Source: Clostridiales bacterium UBA1777
GTDB taxonomy: Bacteria > Bacillota > Clostridia > Oscillospirales > Oscillospiraceae
Assembly (NCBI GenBank): GCA_002315275.1
Contig: DCGN01000006.1
Coordinates: 1,223 to 10,762, forward strand
Reading direction: 5' to 3'
Length of the DNA: 9,540 nt
Positions 1 through 8,360 of this stretch are shown piece after piece. The notes beneath the pieces were generated by a model. The model did not search any database and was not told the origin of the DNA. It worked only from the letters and a program-made list of their open reading frames with translations. How positions within the stretch are numbered: position 1 is the first letter of the stretch; the number at the start of each line of letters is the position of its first letter. The translations under genes and the position numbers were made by a program.

Positions 1-21
1 CGAGGCTTTGTCTACAGTCTG

Positions 22-51
22 AAATCACCGATGCTTTCGCATCGGTGATTT
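22..51. terminator. Bidirectional hairpin terminator after atpC
   Basis: A perfect 13-bp stem (22-34 paired with 39-51) has a 4-nt loop, which on the minus strand reads as a GAAA tetraloop closed by C-G. It begins 8 nt after the atpC stop and so should end the atp transcript. The minus-strand hairpin is followed by only a short T run, whereas plus-strand reading ends in TTTTATATATTT. The site may therefore serve mainly a plus-strand gene arriving from the left as well as the atp operon. Confidence 0.8.
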
Positions 52-58
52 TATATAT

Positions 59-466
59 TTAATGATGACTAAATTTGTAAGCCTTTTCTCTTGCCATAGC
101 CCTGCGAAGGCTGGCTTCCGCGCGGAGGATATCAACATTCGACTGCTTATCTCCGAGAAGCTTTCTGGCTCTCTCCTCGGAGGCCTGAGCGCGGGCTATG
201 TCAATGCTCTCCGCTTTTTCGGCGCTCCTTGCGAGAATTATCAGCTCATTATCCGCAACGCTCAATACTCCGCCGGATAATGCCGCATAGTGATCCTCGC
301 TGTCTATCCTGTACTTCACAACGCCCTCGCGCAGTGATGCCGCCATCGGAGCATGACCTGCCAGTATGCCGAGATCACCGTTCTCCGCAGGCACAGAAAC
401 ATAATTCACCATTTCATCGCAGACTGCACCGTCTGCGGTGGTGAGCTGAAAATGTATCTTATTCAT
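59..466 (-). CDS. atpC: F1 ATP synthase epsilon subunit
   Basis: Epsilon is the central-stalk subunit that sits on gamma and the c ring and can inhibit ATP hydrolysis. The N-terminal beta-sandwich is seen in GDLGILAGHAPMAASL (about 30-45) and the C-terminal two-helix hairpin covers about 85-135. The segment IDIARA matches the I(L)DxxRA ATP-binding signature known from Bacillus PS3 epsilon. Counted from the chosen start, Glu83, Asp89, Arg92, Ala93 and Arg99 fall at the PS3 numbers, so ATP-sensitive inhibition is likely. Length (135 aa) is normal. A GTG three codons earlier (475) overlaps the atpD stop as GTGA. I prefer the ATG at 466 because it gives the family-typical N-terminus and neither start has a clear Shine-Dalgarno, so translation is probably coupled to atpD. 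Last gene of the operon. Confidence 0.95.
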   Translation of the reverse strand: MNKIHFQLTTADGAVCDEMVNYVSVPAENGDLGILAGHAPMAASLREGVVKYRIDSEDHYAALSGGVLSVADNELIILARSAEKAESIDIARAQASEERARKLLGDKQSNVDILRAEASLRRAMAREKAYKFSHH

Positions 467-471
467 GGCGC

Positions 472-1857
472 TCACATCTTATCGCGCTTGGCTAAGACAT
501 CGTCGATCGTGCCGCACATCATGAAGGCCTGTTCCGGCAGATCGTCACAGTCGCCGCCGAGTATCGCATTGAAGCCCTTTATCGTGTCCTCAAGCTTTAC
601 ATATTTGCCCGAAAGACCGGTGAAGTTCTCCGCGACATGGAAGGGCTGAGACAGGAATCTCTGAATCCTTCTTGCACGGTTTACGACCGCCTTATCCTCA
701 ACGCCGAGCTCGTCCATGCCGAGAACTGCGATGATGTCCTGGAGCTCCTTGTACTTCTGAAGCACAGCCTGAACCGCACGCGCGGTGTCGTAGTGCTCCC
801 TGCCGAGTACATGGGGATCGAGTATCCTTGAGGTGGAGTCCAGCGGATCGACCGCGGGATATATGCCCAGCTCGGAGATGCTTCTTGACAGAACGGTCGT
901 CGCGTCAAGGTGGGCAAAGGCCGTCGCAGGCGCGGGGTCAGTCAGGTCGTCGGCGGGGACATAGATGGCCTGAACTGAGGTGACGGAGCCGTTTTTAGTC
1001 GAGGTGATACGCTCCTGAAGTGCGCCCATCTCGGTTGCAAGCGTAGGCTGATAGCCGACTGCGGAGGGCATTCGGCCTAAAAGTGCCGAGACCTCGGAGC
1101 CTGCCTGTGTGAATCTGAATATGTTGTCTATAAAGAGCAGAACATCCTGTCCGGACTTGTCGCGGAAGTTCTCGGCGATTGTAAGTCCCGACAGCGGTAC
1201 ACGAAGTCTCGCTCCGGGCGGCTCGTTCATCTGTCCGAATACGAGCGCGGTCTTTGAGATAACTCCCGACTCGGTCATCTCGTTCCAGAGATCGTTGCCC
1301 TCGCGGGAGCGCTCGCCGACGCCGGCAAATACGGAGAAGCCGCCGTGCTCGTAGGCGACGTTTCTGATGAGCTCCTGAATGAGAACCGTCTTGCCGACAC
1401 CTGCGCCGCCGAAAAGTCCTATCTTGCCGCCCTTGGAGTAAGGCGCAAGCAGGTCGATGACCTTGATGCCCGTTTCGAGCATCTCCGTGGACGGAGTGAC
1501 CTCGGTGAAGGCGGGCGCCTGACGGTGGATGGGCATTCGCTCTGCATCTCCAAGCTCGCCCTTGCCGTCGATTGGCTCACCTATTACATTGAACATACGT
1601 CCGAGAGTCGCGTCTCCGACGGGCATCTTTACGGGTGAGCCCGTATCCACGGCCCGTATGCCGCGGCTCATTCCGTCTGTCGAGAACAGCGATATGCACC
1701 GCACGCTGTTATCGCCGAGGTGCTGTACAGCTTCCATGACTATCTTTCGGTCGGGCAGCTCTACCTCGATGGCGTTATATATATCCGGCAGTCTGCCGGC
1801 GGGAAACTGAACGTCCACTACAGGGCCTATGACCCTTCTGACGATACCATTTTCCAT
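472..1857 (-). CDS. atpD: F1 ATP synthase beta subunit (catalytic)
   Basis: Beta carries the catalytic nucleotide sites of the alpha3-beta3 hexamer. Visible are the Walker A loop GGAGVGKT (150-157) and GVGERSREGND with the catalytic glutamate at 182. The Walker B strand VLLFIDNIFRF (about 239-249) and SALLGRMPSAVGYQPTL (257-273) are also present. The torque-region acidic motif, usually DELSEED, reads DELGVED at 382-388. Length 461 aa is standard. The start is ATG with GGGAGGT 6 nt upstream. It lies 21 nt after atpG and its stop overlaps or abuts the atpC start. Nothing suggests loss of activity. Confidence 0.98.
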   Translation of the reverse strand: MENGIVRRVIGPVVDVQFPAGRLPDIYNAIEVELPDRKIVMEAVQHLGDNSVRCISLFSTDGMSRGIRAVDTGSPVKMPVGDATLGRMFNVIGEPIDGKGELGDAERMPIHRQAPAFTEVTPSTEMLETGIKVIDLLAPYSKGGKIGLFGGAGVGKTVLIQELIRNVAYEHGGFSVFAGVGERSREGNDLWNEMTESGVISKTALVFGQMNEPPGARLRVPLSGLTIAENFRDKSGQDVLLFIDNIFRFTQAGSEVSALLGRMPSAVGYQPTLATEMGALQERITSTKNGSVTSVQAIYVPADDLTDPAPATAFAHLDATTVLSRSISELGIYPAVDPLDSTSRILDPHVLGREHYDTARAVQAVLQKYKELQDIIAVLGMDELGVEDKAVVNRARRIQRFLSQPFHVAENFTGLSGKYVKLEDTIKGFNAILGGDCDDLPEQAFMMCGTIDDVLAKRDKM

Positions 1858-1878
1858 ATGAATACCTCCCTGAAGGGA

Positions 1879-2745
1879 TTATTTCTTCTTTTTCAGAGCC
1901 GATGCGCCGCCGACTATCTCGGATATCTCCGTCGTGATCGCAGCCTGACGCGCTCTGTTGAGTGACAGTCCGAGCTTGTCGATCAGCTCCTTCGTACTGT
2001 CCGTTGCCGAGGTCATAGCCGTCATTCTTGAGGAGTGCTCACCGCACTTGGCCTCAAGCATTACAGAATAGACCTTATTATTAATGTATAGCTGCATTAC
2101 GCTCTCTAAAACGCTCTCCGCCGATGGCTCGAAGATGAAGTCCTTCTCCCCTGCAGATGCATCTCCCGTTTCCGGACTCGCGGGCAGAAGCTGTGTTACG
2201 CTCGGCTTCTGACTCAGGGCGGAGATATACTTCTGATACACAAGGTGTACCTCGTCCGCCTCTCCGTTCAGGAACATCTTCTTAAGGCTTTCAGACAGCG
2301 CAAGTGCCTCGTGTGCCGTTGGCGTATCGCTCATATCGTCAACAACTCTCTTGACCGGCAGCTTCGACTTTGCAATGATATCCTTTCCCCAGCGTCCGCA
2401 GACGATGACAAAGTAATCGCGTGTCTCGCTCTCGGCTATATCCTGCATGAAGCGGAGTATGGCATTGTTGTACATTCCGCAAAGCCCGCGGTTGCCGATA
2501 AAGAGCACATAACAGACCTTTCTTATCTCCTTGTGAGGCTGAATGAATCTGTTTTCGAGCTTTGAGTCGGTACCCGGAAGCATATTCAGCATTTCCTGAC
2601 TTCTCTCGGCGAAGGGACGGATGGCATTCATGCCGGACTGGGTACGGCGAAGCTTTGACACCGCTACCATCTTCATCGCCTTCGTTATCTGCTGGGTATT
2701 TTTGACGCTCTTTATGCGCGATCTTATCGCACGCATATTTGCCAT
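1879..2745 (-). CDS. atpG: F1 ATP synthase gamma subunit
   Basis: Gamma is the rotor shaft inside alpha3-beta3. The N-terminal helix contains the conserved segment IKSVKNTQQITKAMKMVA (11-28). The central Rossmann-like domain starts near CYVLFIGNRGLCG (78-90); the usual SDRGLCG is NRGLCG here, with Asn85 for Asp. The C-terminal helix carries NRARQAAITTEISEIVGGA (about 263-281). Length 288 aa is typical and the protein ends in a short lysine run. The ATG start has GGGAGGG 6 nt upstream. It follows the fused stalk-alpha gene by 33 nt. Confidence 0.97.
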   Translation of the reverse strand: MANMRAIRSRIKSVKNTQQITKAMKMVAVSKLRRTQSGMNAIRPFAERSQEMLNMLPGTDSKLENRFIQPHKEIRKVCYVLFIGNRGLCGMYNNAILRFMQDIAESETRDYFVIVCGRWGKDIIAKSKLPVKRVVDDMSDTPTAHEALALSESLKKMFLNGEADEVHLVYQKYISALSQKPSVTQLLPASPETGDASAGEKDFIFEPSAESVLESVMQLYINNKVYSVMLEAKCGEHSSRMTAMTSATDSTKELIDKLGLSLNRARQAAITTEISEIVGGASALKKKK

Positions 2746-2778
2746 TTCCGTCCCTCCCTTCGGAATAAGGTGTTACTG

Positions 2779-5016
<2,238 letters not shown>

Positions 5017-5027
5017 TTGAGAACTAT

Positions 5028-5034
5028 CCCTCCC
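5028..5034 (-). promoter_or_regulatory. Ribosome binding site of the fused gene
   Basis: GGGAGGG lies 11 nt upstream of the GTG at 5016 and 17 nt upstream of the ATG at 5010. The spacing is long for GTG and too long for ATG, so GTG is preferred. It is the only strong ribosome site for any part of the b'-delta-alpha polypeptide. Confidence 0.6.
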
Positions 5035-5079
5035 TTCCTGCTTAACGACCCTTCGCGGTCATTCGAGTTAATCCTGCTC

Positions 5080-5589
5080 TCAATCGTCTGTTCTGTCCTT
5101 TGACGCCGTGATACATTCATTTATAAGTCCGGCATCCTTTGACACCTCGTCCGAACCGAGAAGCTTTTCCGAGAGCAGCGCTACAAACTCCGGCATATCG
5201 TTTTCCATGCTGCCGACTGTCGCTGTCTCTTCAAGGCTGACCTTCTCACGGACTGCTTTGCTTATCCCCTCTGCCGTTTTGCGGGCGTCGAGTATAAGCT
5301 GTGACTTTTCCTTTTCAGCGCCGTCCCTGGCCTCCGAGATGAGTTTTCTGGCATCGCTGCCCTTTTCGCTCAGCTCGGCGGCTAAGAGTGCGTCATTTTC
5401 AAGCATAGCCTCAGCCGCCTTTTTTCCGGCATCCATGCCCTCGGCGATCTTTGCACTGCGCTCGTCCATGACCTTCAGTATGGGCTTATACAGGAATCTG
5501 TTCAGCAGAAATAACAGAAGGAAGAAGCAGATGACAGTCCAGATGAGCTCAGGTACGCTTATCTGCAGTCCGACTATATCTAAGACCAA
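5080..5589 (-). CDS. atpF: Fo ATP synthase b subunit (peripheral stalk)
   Basis: Subunit b anchors the peripheral stalk in the membrane. Residues 12-33 are a membrane helix, followed by LNRFLYKPILKVMDERSAKI (29-48), the conserved b-subunit entry to the coiled coil. A long Ala/Glu/Lys helix then runs to about 118 and a short C-terminal region to 169. Length 169 aa is typical for b and there is no delta extension. The start is TTG: an in-frame TGA lies directly before it, GGGGGAG lies 6 nt upstream, and the next ATG would remove the membrane helix. With the b'-like segment of the next gene it probably forms a b/b' heterodimer. It lies 35 nt after atpE, with a 63-nt gap to the fused gene. Confidence 0.95.
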   Translation of the reverse strand: MVLDIVGLQISVPELIWTVICFFLLLFLLNRFLYKPILKVMDERSAKIAEGMDAGKKAAEAMLENDALLAAELSEKGSDARKLISEARDGAEKEKSQLILDARKTAEGISKAVREKVSLEETATVGSMENDMPEFVALLSEKLLGSDEVSKDAGLINECITASKDRTDD

Positions 5590-5595
5590 TCAAGT

Positions 5596-5602
5596 CTCCC
5601 CC
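5596..5602 (-). promoter_or_regulatory. Ribosome binding site deciding the TTG start of atpF
   Basis: GGGGGAG is followed by 6 nt and then TTG at 5589-5587. The codon directly before the TTG is a TGA stop in the same frame, so no upstream start is possible. Confidence 0.75.
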
Positions 5603-5624
5603 TTTCGGTTTTCGGAAAGATCGA

Positions 5625-5858
5625 TCAGATCTTTGCGATAAGCATGAATGCGATAACGAGTGCGTAGATAGCAAGTGCCTCCATGAAGCCCATTGCAAGA
5701 ATCATGGAAGACTGGAGCTTGCTCTGAAGCTCGGGCTGACGTGCCATGCCCTCAAGCGCCTTCGTTGCCGCCATGCCCTGTGCATATGCGACGCCGATTG
5801 CGCTCAGTGCGATTACAAGTGCTGCTGCGATTGCGATAAGTCCCTGTGCTATACTCAT
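5625..5858 (-). CDS. atpE: Fo ATP synthase c subunit (rotor ring)
   Basis: This 77-aa two-helix protein forms the rotor ring. Helix 1 spans about 5-30, the polar loop is ARQPE (39-43), and helix 2 spans about 50-74. The ion-carrying carboxylate is Glu60 in GFMEALAIY, and Gln27 in helix 1 aligns with the ion-site glutamine of Na+ and cyanobacterial c rings. Residues 61 and 62 are Ala and Leu where Na+ enzymes have Ser and Thr, so the site looks proton-specific, similar to the cyanobacterial FMESL type. The helix-1 glycine motif reads AxGxAxA (20-26) instead of GxGxGxG. The ATG start has GGAGG 8 nt upstream, within an A-rich leader. Confidence 0.96.
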   Translation of the reverse strand: MSIAQGLIAIAAALVIALSAIGVAYAQGMAATKALEGMARQPELQSKLQSSMILAMGFMEALAIYALVIAFMLIAKI

Positions 5859-5899
5859 TTTTGTTTCCTCCGTTTATGTATTGTTTTTTTATTTTTGAC
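5859..5899 (-). promoter_or_regulatory. A-rich translation leader of atpE
   Basis: The 41 nt between the atpB stop and the atpE start read, on the mRNA strand, with 27 A and only 5 G and 5 C, and include GGAGG close to the ATG. An unstructured A/U-rich leader with a strong ribosome site is what is known upstream of E. coli atpE, where it raises synthesis of the multi-copy c subunit. The same role here is inference. Confidence 0.5.
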
Positions 5900-6556
5900 T
5901 TATTCCTCGTCTTCGGTTGCTTCGTTAAGGAACATACCTAAAAGCATTGAGAACACCATTGCCTGTATAAAGCAGAACAGCAGGCTGAGAATGTTCATTA
6001 CGATCGGAAGCACCAGCGGGAACAGTCCGAACAGTGTCTCCGTTGCAAGCTCCTCGCCGTAGATGTTGCCGTACAGTCGCAGTGCCATGGATACAGGTCT
6101 GACGAACTGCTCGACTATCATTATGGGAAGCAGTACCGCGACGGGCTTTGTGAAGGTCTTGAGATATCCCGGAATGCCGTGATGCCTTATGCCGCTCGTC
6201 TGTATCGTCATGAACGATACTAATGAAAGACCCGCCGTGACCGCCAGCACCGAGGTCGGCACTGTATACAGATGTCCCGCTCCCGGCAGTAGTCCGCTGT
6301 AGTTCGAGATCACGATGAATATAAAGAAGGTCGCAAGAATCGGGAAATACTGCCTTGCCTTCTTCTCTCCCATTATGCCCGAGTAGAAGCCCACAAGTCC
6401 CGAGACCGCCATCTCCGCAAGGTTCTGCAGTGGGCCGGGTACCTCCCTGATCTTTCTCGTACATATAAATGCAAACAAAGCAATGACGGCTATTATTACC
6501 CACATTGAGTAGACCGTCTTCGTCGGCTCAAGAAAATTATGATATATTTCCGCCAT
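5900..6556 (-). CDS. atpB: Fo ATP synthase a subunit (ion channel stator)
   Basis: Subunit a forms the two half-channels facing the c ring. Counted from the chosen ATG (218 aa), the essential arginine is Arg160 in MALRLYGNIYGEE (157-169). NYSGLLPG (85-92) and several membrane helices, the last about 183-210, fit the family. The segment normally PTxDxNxT reads PTSVLAVT (100-107), lacking the usual Asp and Asn. Start choice: a GTG at 6565 would give three more residues, but it overlaps the GGAGGT ribosome site, whereas ATG at 6556 lies 7 nt after it. It starts 1 nt after the stop of the AtpI-like gene and is followed by atpE after 41 nt. Confidence 0.95.
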   Translation of the reverse strand: MAEIYHNFLEPTKTVYSMWVIIAVIALFAFICTRKIREVPGPLQNLAEMAVSGLVGFYSGIMGEKKARQYFPILATFFIFIVISNYSGLLPGAGHLYTVPTSVLAVTAGLSLVSFMTIQTSGIRHHGIPGYLKTFTKPVAVLLPIMIVEQFVRPVSMALRLYGNIYGEELATETLFGLFPLVLPIVMNILSLLFCFIQAMVFSMLLGMFLNEATEDEE

Positions 6557-6557
6557 T

Positions 6558-6872
6558 TCATTCACCTCCGTCTGTTACGCTGTCCAGAATCATATTTGAC
6601 AGGCGTTTTAGAAACAGCATTCCGCCTACAGTAAGACCCAATGCCGCCGTGATCAGTGCCGGCATATAGGGCAGCTCAAGCTGTCTGCAAATCAGAAATA
6701 CCGCGAGCAGTACAAGTCCGTCAATAAGCAGTCTCAGGGAATTTACGCCCATGATGCCGGCAACGCTTTTTGTCTTAACTATCTTCTTGCTTATTATATA
6801 ATTAATATAAGACGCAGCCGAACCGAGAACAAGTCCGCCAAGCGCAGTGAATATCCAAATACTATTTTCCAT
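6558..6872 (-). CDS. AtpI-like small membrane protein, first gene of the atp operon
   Basis: This 104-aa hydrophobic protein has about three membrane helices (6-28, 44-62, 68-88), with basic clusters at KKIVKTK (29-35) and LKRL (88-91). Position before atpB and membrane character match AtpI (subunit I), which is linked to c-ring assembly or ion supply and is poorly conserved. The AtpR protein of N-type ATPases is a weaker alternative. It is shorter than typical four-helix AtpI. ATG start with GGTGA about 4 nt upstream. Its last codons contain the ribosome site of atpB, so the two genes are translationally linked. Confidence 0.75.
   Translation of the reverse strand: MENSIWIFTALGGLVLGSAASYINYIISKKIVKTKSVAGIMGVNSLRLLIDGLVLLAVFLICRQLELPYMPALITAALGLTVGGMLFLKRLSNMILDSVTDGGE
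6564..6569 (-). promoter_or_regulatory. Ribosome binding site deciding the ATG start of atpB
   Basis: GGAGGT lies inside the last codons of the AtpI-like gene and 7 nt before the ATG at 6556. The upstream in-frame GTG at 6565-6563 overlaps this site and cannot be served by it. Confidence 0.75.
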
Positions 6873-6903
6873 TTCTTCACCGTTTGGGCAAGGTTATCGA
6901 TAT

Positions 6904-6933
6904 TATTTAACAACATTTTCACATAAATTGCAA
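6904..6933 (-). promoter_or_regulatory. Candidate promoter of the atp operon
   Basis: On the minus strand TTGCAA (6933-6928) is followed after 18 nt by TAAATA (6909-6904), about 30 nt before the first gene. Both boxes are imperfect, the -10 more so, in a very AT-rich stretch. It is the best candidate I see in the divergent region, but other AT-rich registers are possible. Confidence 0.3.
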
Positions 6934-6967
6934 GTCATTAGTGCATTTTCAGTGATAACAGAGAAAA

Positions 6968-6984
6968 ATTAACGGTCTGTTAAT
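6968..6984. promoter_or_regulatory. 17-bp inverted repeat, possible operator
   Basis: ATTAAC-GGTCT-GTTAAT is a perfect inverted repeat with 6-bp arms and a 5-nt centre. It lies between the two divergent promoters, upstream of the candidate minus-strand -35 and 30 nt upstream of the plus-strand -35. A dimeric regulator site is plausible. The regulator is unknown. Confidence 0.4.
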
Positions 6985-7001
6985 ACTTTAAACATACACA
7001 T

Positions 7002-7054
7002 TGTCATCAGCTATTGACATTTGCCGAGAATATTGTAGACTGATGTCATAAGCT
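7002..7054 (+). repeat. Paired 11-bp direct repeats around the plus-strand promoter
   Basis: TGTCATCAGCT (7002-7012) and TGTCATAAGCT (7044-7054) differ at one base and start 42 bp apart, about four helical turns. The first ends just before the -35 box and the second begins just after the -10 box. The first copy also forms TGTCA-N8-TGACA with the -35 region. The second forms GTCA-N5-TGAC. The arrangement is typical of an operator pair acting by occlusion or looping; that role is inferred. Confidence 0.5.
7014..7041 (+). promoter_or_regulatory. Sigma-A-type promoter of the aldolase operon
   Basis: TTGACA (7014-7019) is a perfect -35 box. TAGACT (7036-7041) is a four-of-six -10 box after 16 nt. 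Transcription would begin near 7048, giving a leader of about 35 nt that holds GGAGGT at 7071-7076. Confidence 0.65.
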
Positions 7055-7082
7055 GACTATATATCTATTCGGAGGTCAAACC

Positions 7083-7856
7083 ATGAAAAACACCCTGAAA
7101 GCAAAGCTTTTGAATTCAGAAAAGCCCATCGGCTGCTTTTTCGACACCGCAAGCACCTACATCATGGAGTGTCTCGGCAGAACGGGAATGGACTTTGTCA
7201 TTATCGACAACGAGCACTCGCCGATAGAGGCCGAGAGCAGCGCGGAGTTTATCCGCTGTGCGGAGCTGTCCGGACTCACTCCCCTCTGCCGCGTGCGCGA
7301 GACGAGCCGTTCGGCTATTCTCAAGCTTCTTGACGTCGGCGCACAGGGGCTTATCGTACCCGACGTGCACTCCGTCGCGCAGGTAAAGGAGCTCATCTCC
7401 TACGCAAAGTATTTTCCCGTCGGTATGCGCGGCTTCTGCCCCTCGAGAAAGGACGGCTGGGGCTTTGACGGCATCGGCAACGTACCTGAAACCATGGCGC
7501 ACTTCAACTCCGAGACTCTGCTCATCCCGCAGTGCGAGACAGTCGGAGCCTTAAACTGCATTGAGGAAATAGTCGCGCTCGACGGCGTCGACGGCATATT
7601 CGTAGGCCCCTACGACCTCTCTATTTCCATGGGAATACCCGGCGAGTTTGATAACCCCGATTTTCAGGCGGCAATTGACCGCATCATAAGGGCCGTTCAT
7701 GAAGCGGGCAAGTTCTGCATCTTCTTTGCCGGCTCTGCGGATGCCGTGGTCTCGGGCTACAGGCGCGGCTTCGATGCGATGGCCTACAGTCTCGACGCGG
7801 GGCTGTTCATAAAGCTTCTTAAGGACGAGGTCAGCGCGATACGCGACAGGCTCTGA
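7083..7856 (+). CDS. HpcH/HpaI-family metal-dependent aldolase
   Basis: This 257-aa protein belongs to the class II pyruvate-aldolase family (HpaI, GarL, RhmA types). These enzymes cleave 2-keto-3-deoxy acids to pyruvate plus an aldehyde using a divalent metal in a TIM barrel. The signature residues are present: DNEHSPIE with His45 (42-49), Arg70 in LCRVRE, Glu152 in PQCETVGA and Asp178 in VGPYDLS. His45 and Arg70 fall at the E. coli HpaI numbers, and Glu152/Asp178 match its metal ligands Glu149/Asp175. GMRGFCPSR (114-122) corresponds to the G-(I/M)-RG loop. The exact substrate cannot be read from sequence. ATG start with GGAGGT 6 nt upstream. First gene of a four-gene unit, 11 nt before the acetyltransferase. 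Confidence 0.9.
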   Translation: MKNTLKAKLLNSEKPIGCFFDTASTYIMECLGRTGMDFVIIDNEHSPIEAESSAEFIRCAELSGLTPLCRVRETSRSAILKLLDVGAQGLIVPDVHSVAQVKELISYAKYFPVGMRGFCPSRKDGWGFDGIGNVPETMAHFNSETLLIPQCETVGALNCIEEIVALDGVDGIFVGPYDLSISMGIPGEFDNPDFQAAIDRIIRAVHEAGKFCIFFAGSADAVVSGYRRGFDAMAYSLDAGLFIKLLKDEVSAIRDRL

Positions 7857-7867
7857 GGGCGGATGCG

Positions 7868-8356
7868 ATGGACTTCGAGATCGTCCGTGGCTATGACAGG
7901 CCTGAGGTCATGCGTGAGCTTTTTCTCGCCTACACCGATTTTCTCATCGAAAACGCTCCCGTTTTCGCAAAATACCTTGAGATTCAGAACTATGACGACG
8001 AATTAAAAGACCTGAGCGTAAAATACGGCGAGCCGAAGGGCAGGCTTTACCTCGCACTTCACGACGGTAAGCCCGCAGGCTGTATCGCGATGAAGCCCTT
8101 TGATGAGCATAGCTGTGAGCTGAAGCGTCTGTATGTTAAGCCGGAATTCCGCGGAAACGGACTCGCCGAAAGGCTCTGCCGACTCATACTCACCGAGGCA
8201 AGGGCCGCGGGCTGCAACAGGGTTCTGCTTGATACTCTGCCCTTTTTAACCGTCGCCCAGCACATCTACACAAAGCTCGGCTTTTACGAGGTTCCGCCGC
8301 ACCATGAGAGTCCGATGGGAAACTCCATTTTCATGCAGTATGACATAAAACGATAA
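7868..8356 (+). CDS. GNAT-family N-acetyltransferase
   Basis: This 162-aa protein is a single GNAT domain that transfers an acyl group from acyl-CoA to an amine. Motif A is clear: CELKRLYVKPEFRGNGLAER (83-102), with the CoA-pyrophosphate loop R-G-N-G-L-A at 95-100. The following helix and the strand VLLDTLPF (119-126) fit motif A/B. LGFYEVPPHH (137-146) contains the usual C-terminal GF turn. The acceptor is unknown; this subfamily is often annotated only as a putative acetyltransferase. The ATG at 7868 has only a weak ribosome site in GGGCGG. An ATG at 7863 is out of frame. It lies 11 nt after the aldolase stop and 4 nt before the HAD gene. Confidence 0.88.
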   Translation: MDFEIVRGYDRPEVMRELFLAYTDFLIENAPVFAKYLEIQNYDDELKDLSVKYGEPKGRLYLALHDGKPAGCIAMKPFDEHSCELKRLYVKPEFRGNGLAERLCRLILTEARAAGCNRVLLDTLPFLTVAQHIYTKLGFYEVPPHHESPMGNSIFMQYDIKR

Positions 8357-8360
8357 GGAA

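Noticed and set aside
1..22. Possible end of a plus-strand gene entering from the left (frame ending EALSTV and TGA at 20-22, or another frame reading through the hairpin).
   Set aside because: Only a few codons are visible and three frames are open at the edge. The T-rich side of the 22-51 hairpin makes it plausible, but it cannot be supported as a feature.
5047..5060. GACC-N6-GGTC hairpin between atpF and the fused gene as an attenuator.
   Set aside because: The stem is only 4 bp with no U tract, and a terminator here would contradict the operon.
6901..6912. TTGTTAA on the minus strand as a Rex (redox repressor) half-site over the candidate -10.
   Set aside because: The second half TTAACAA at the correct distance is missing; the AT-rich stretch gives such matches by chance.
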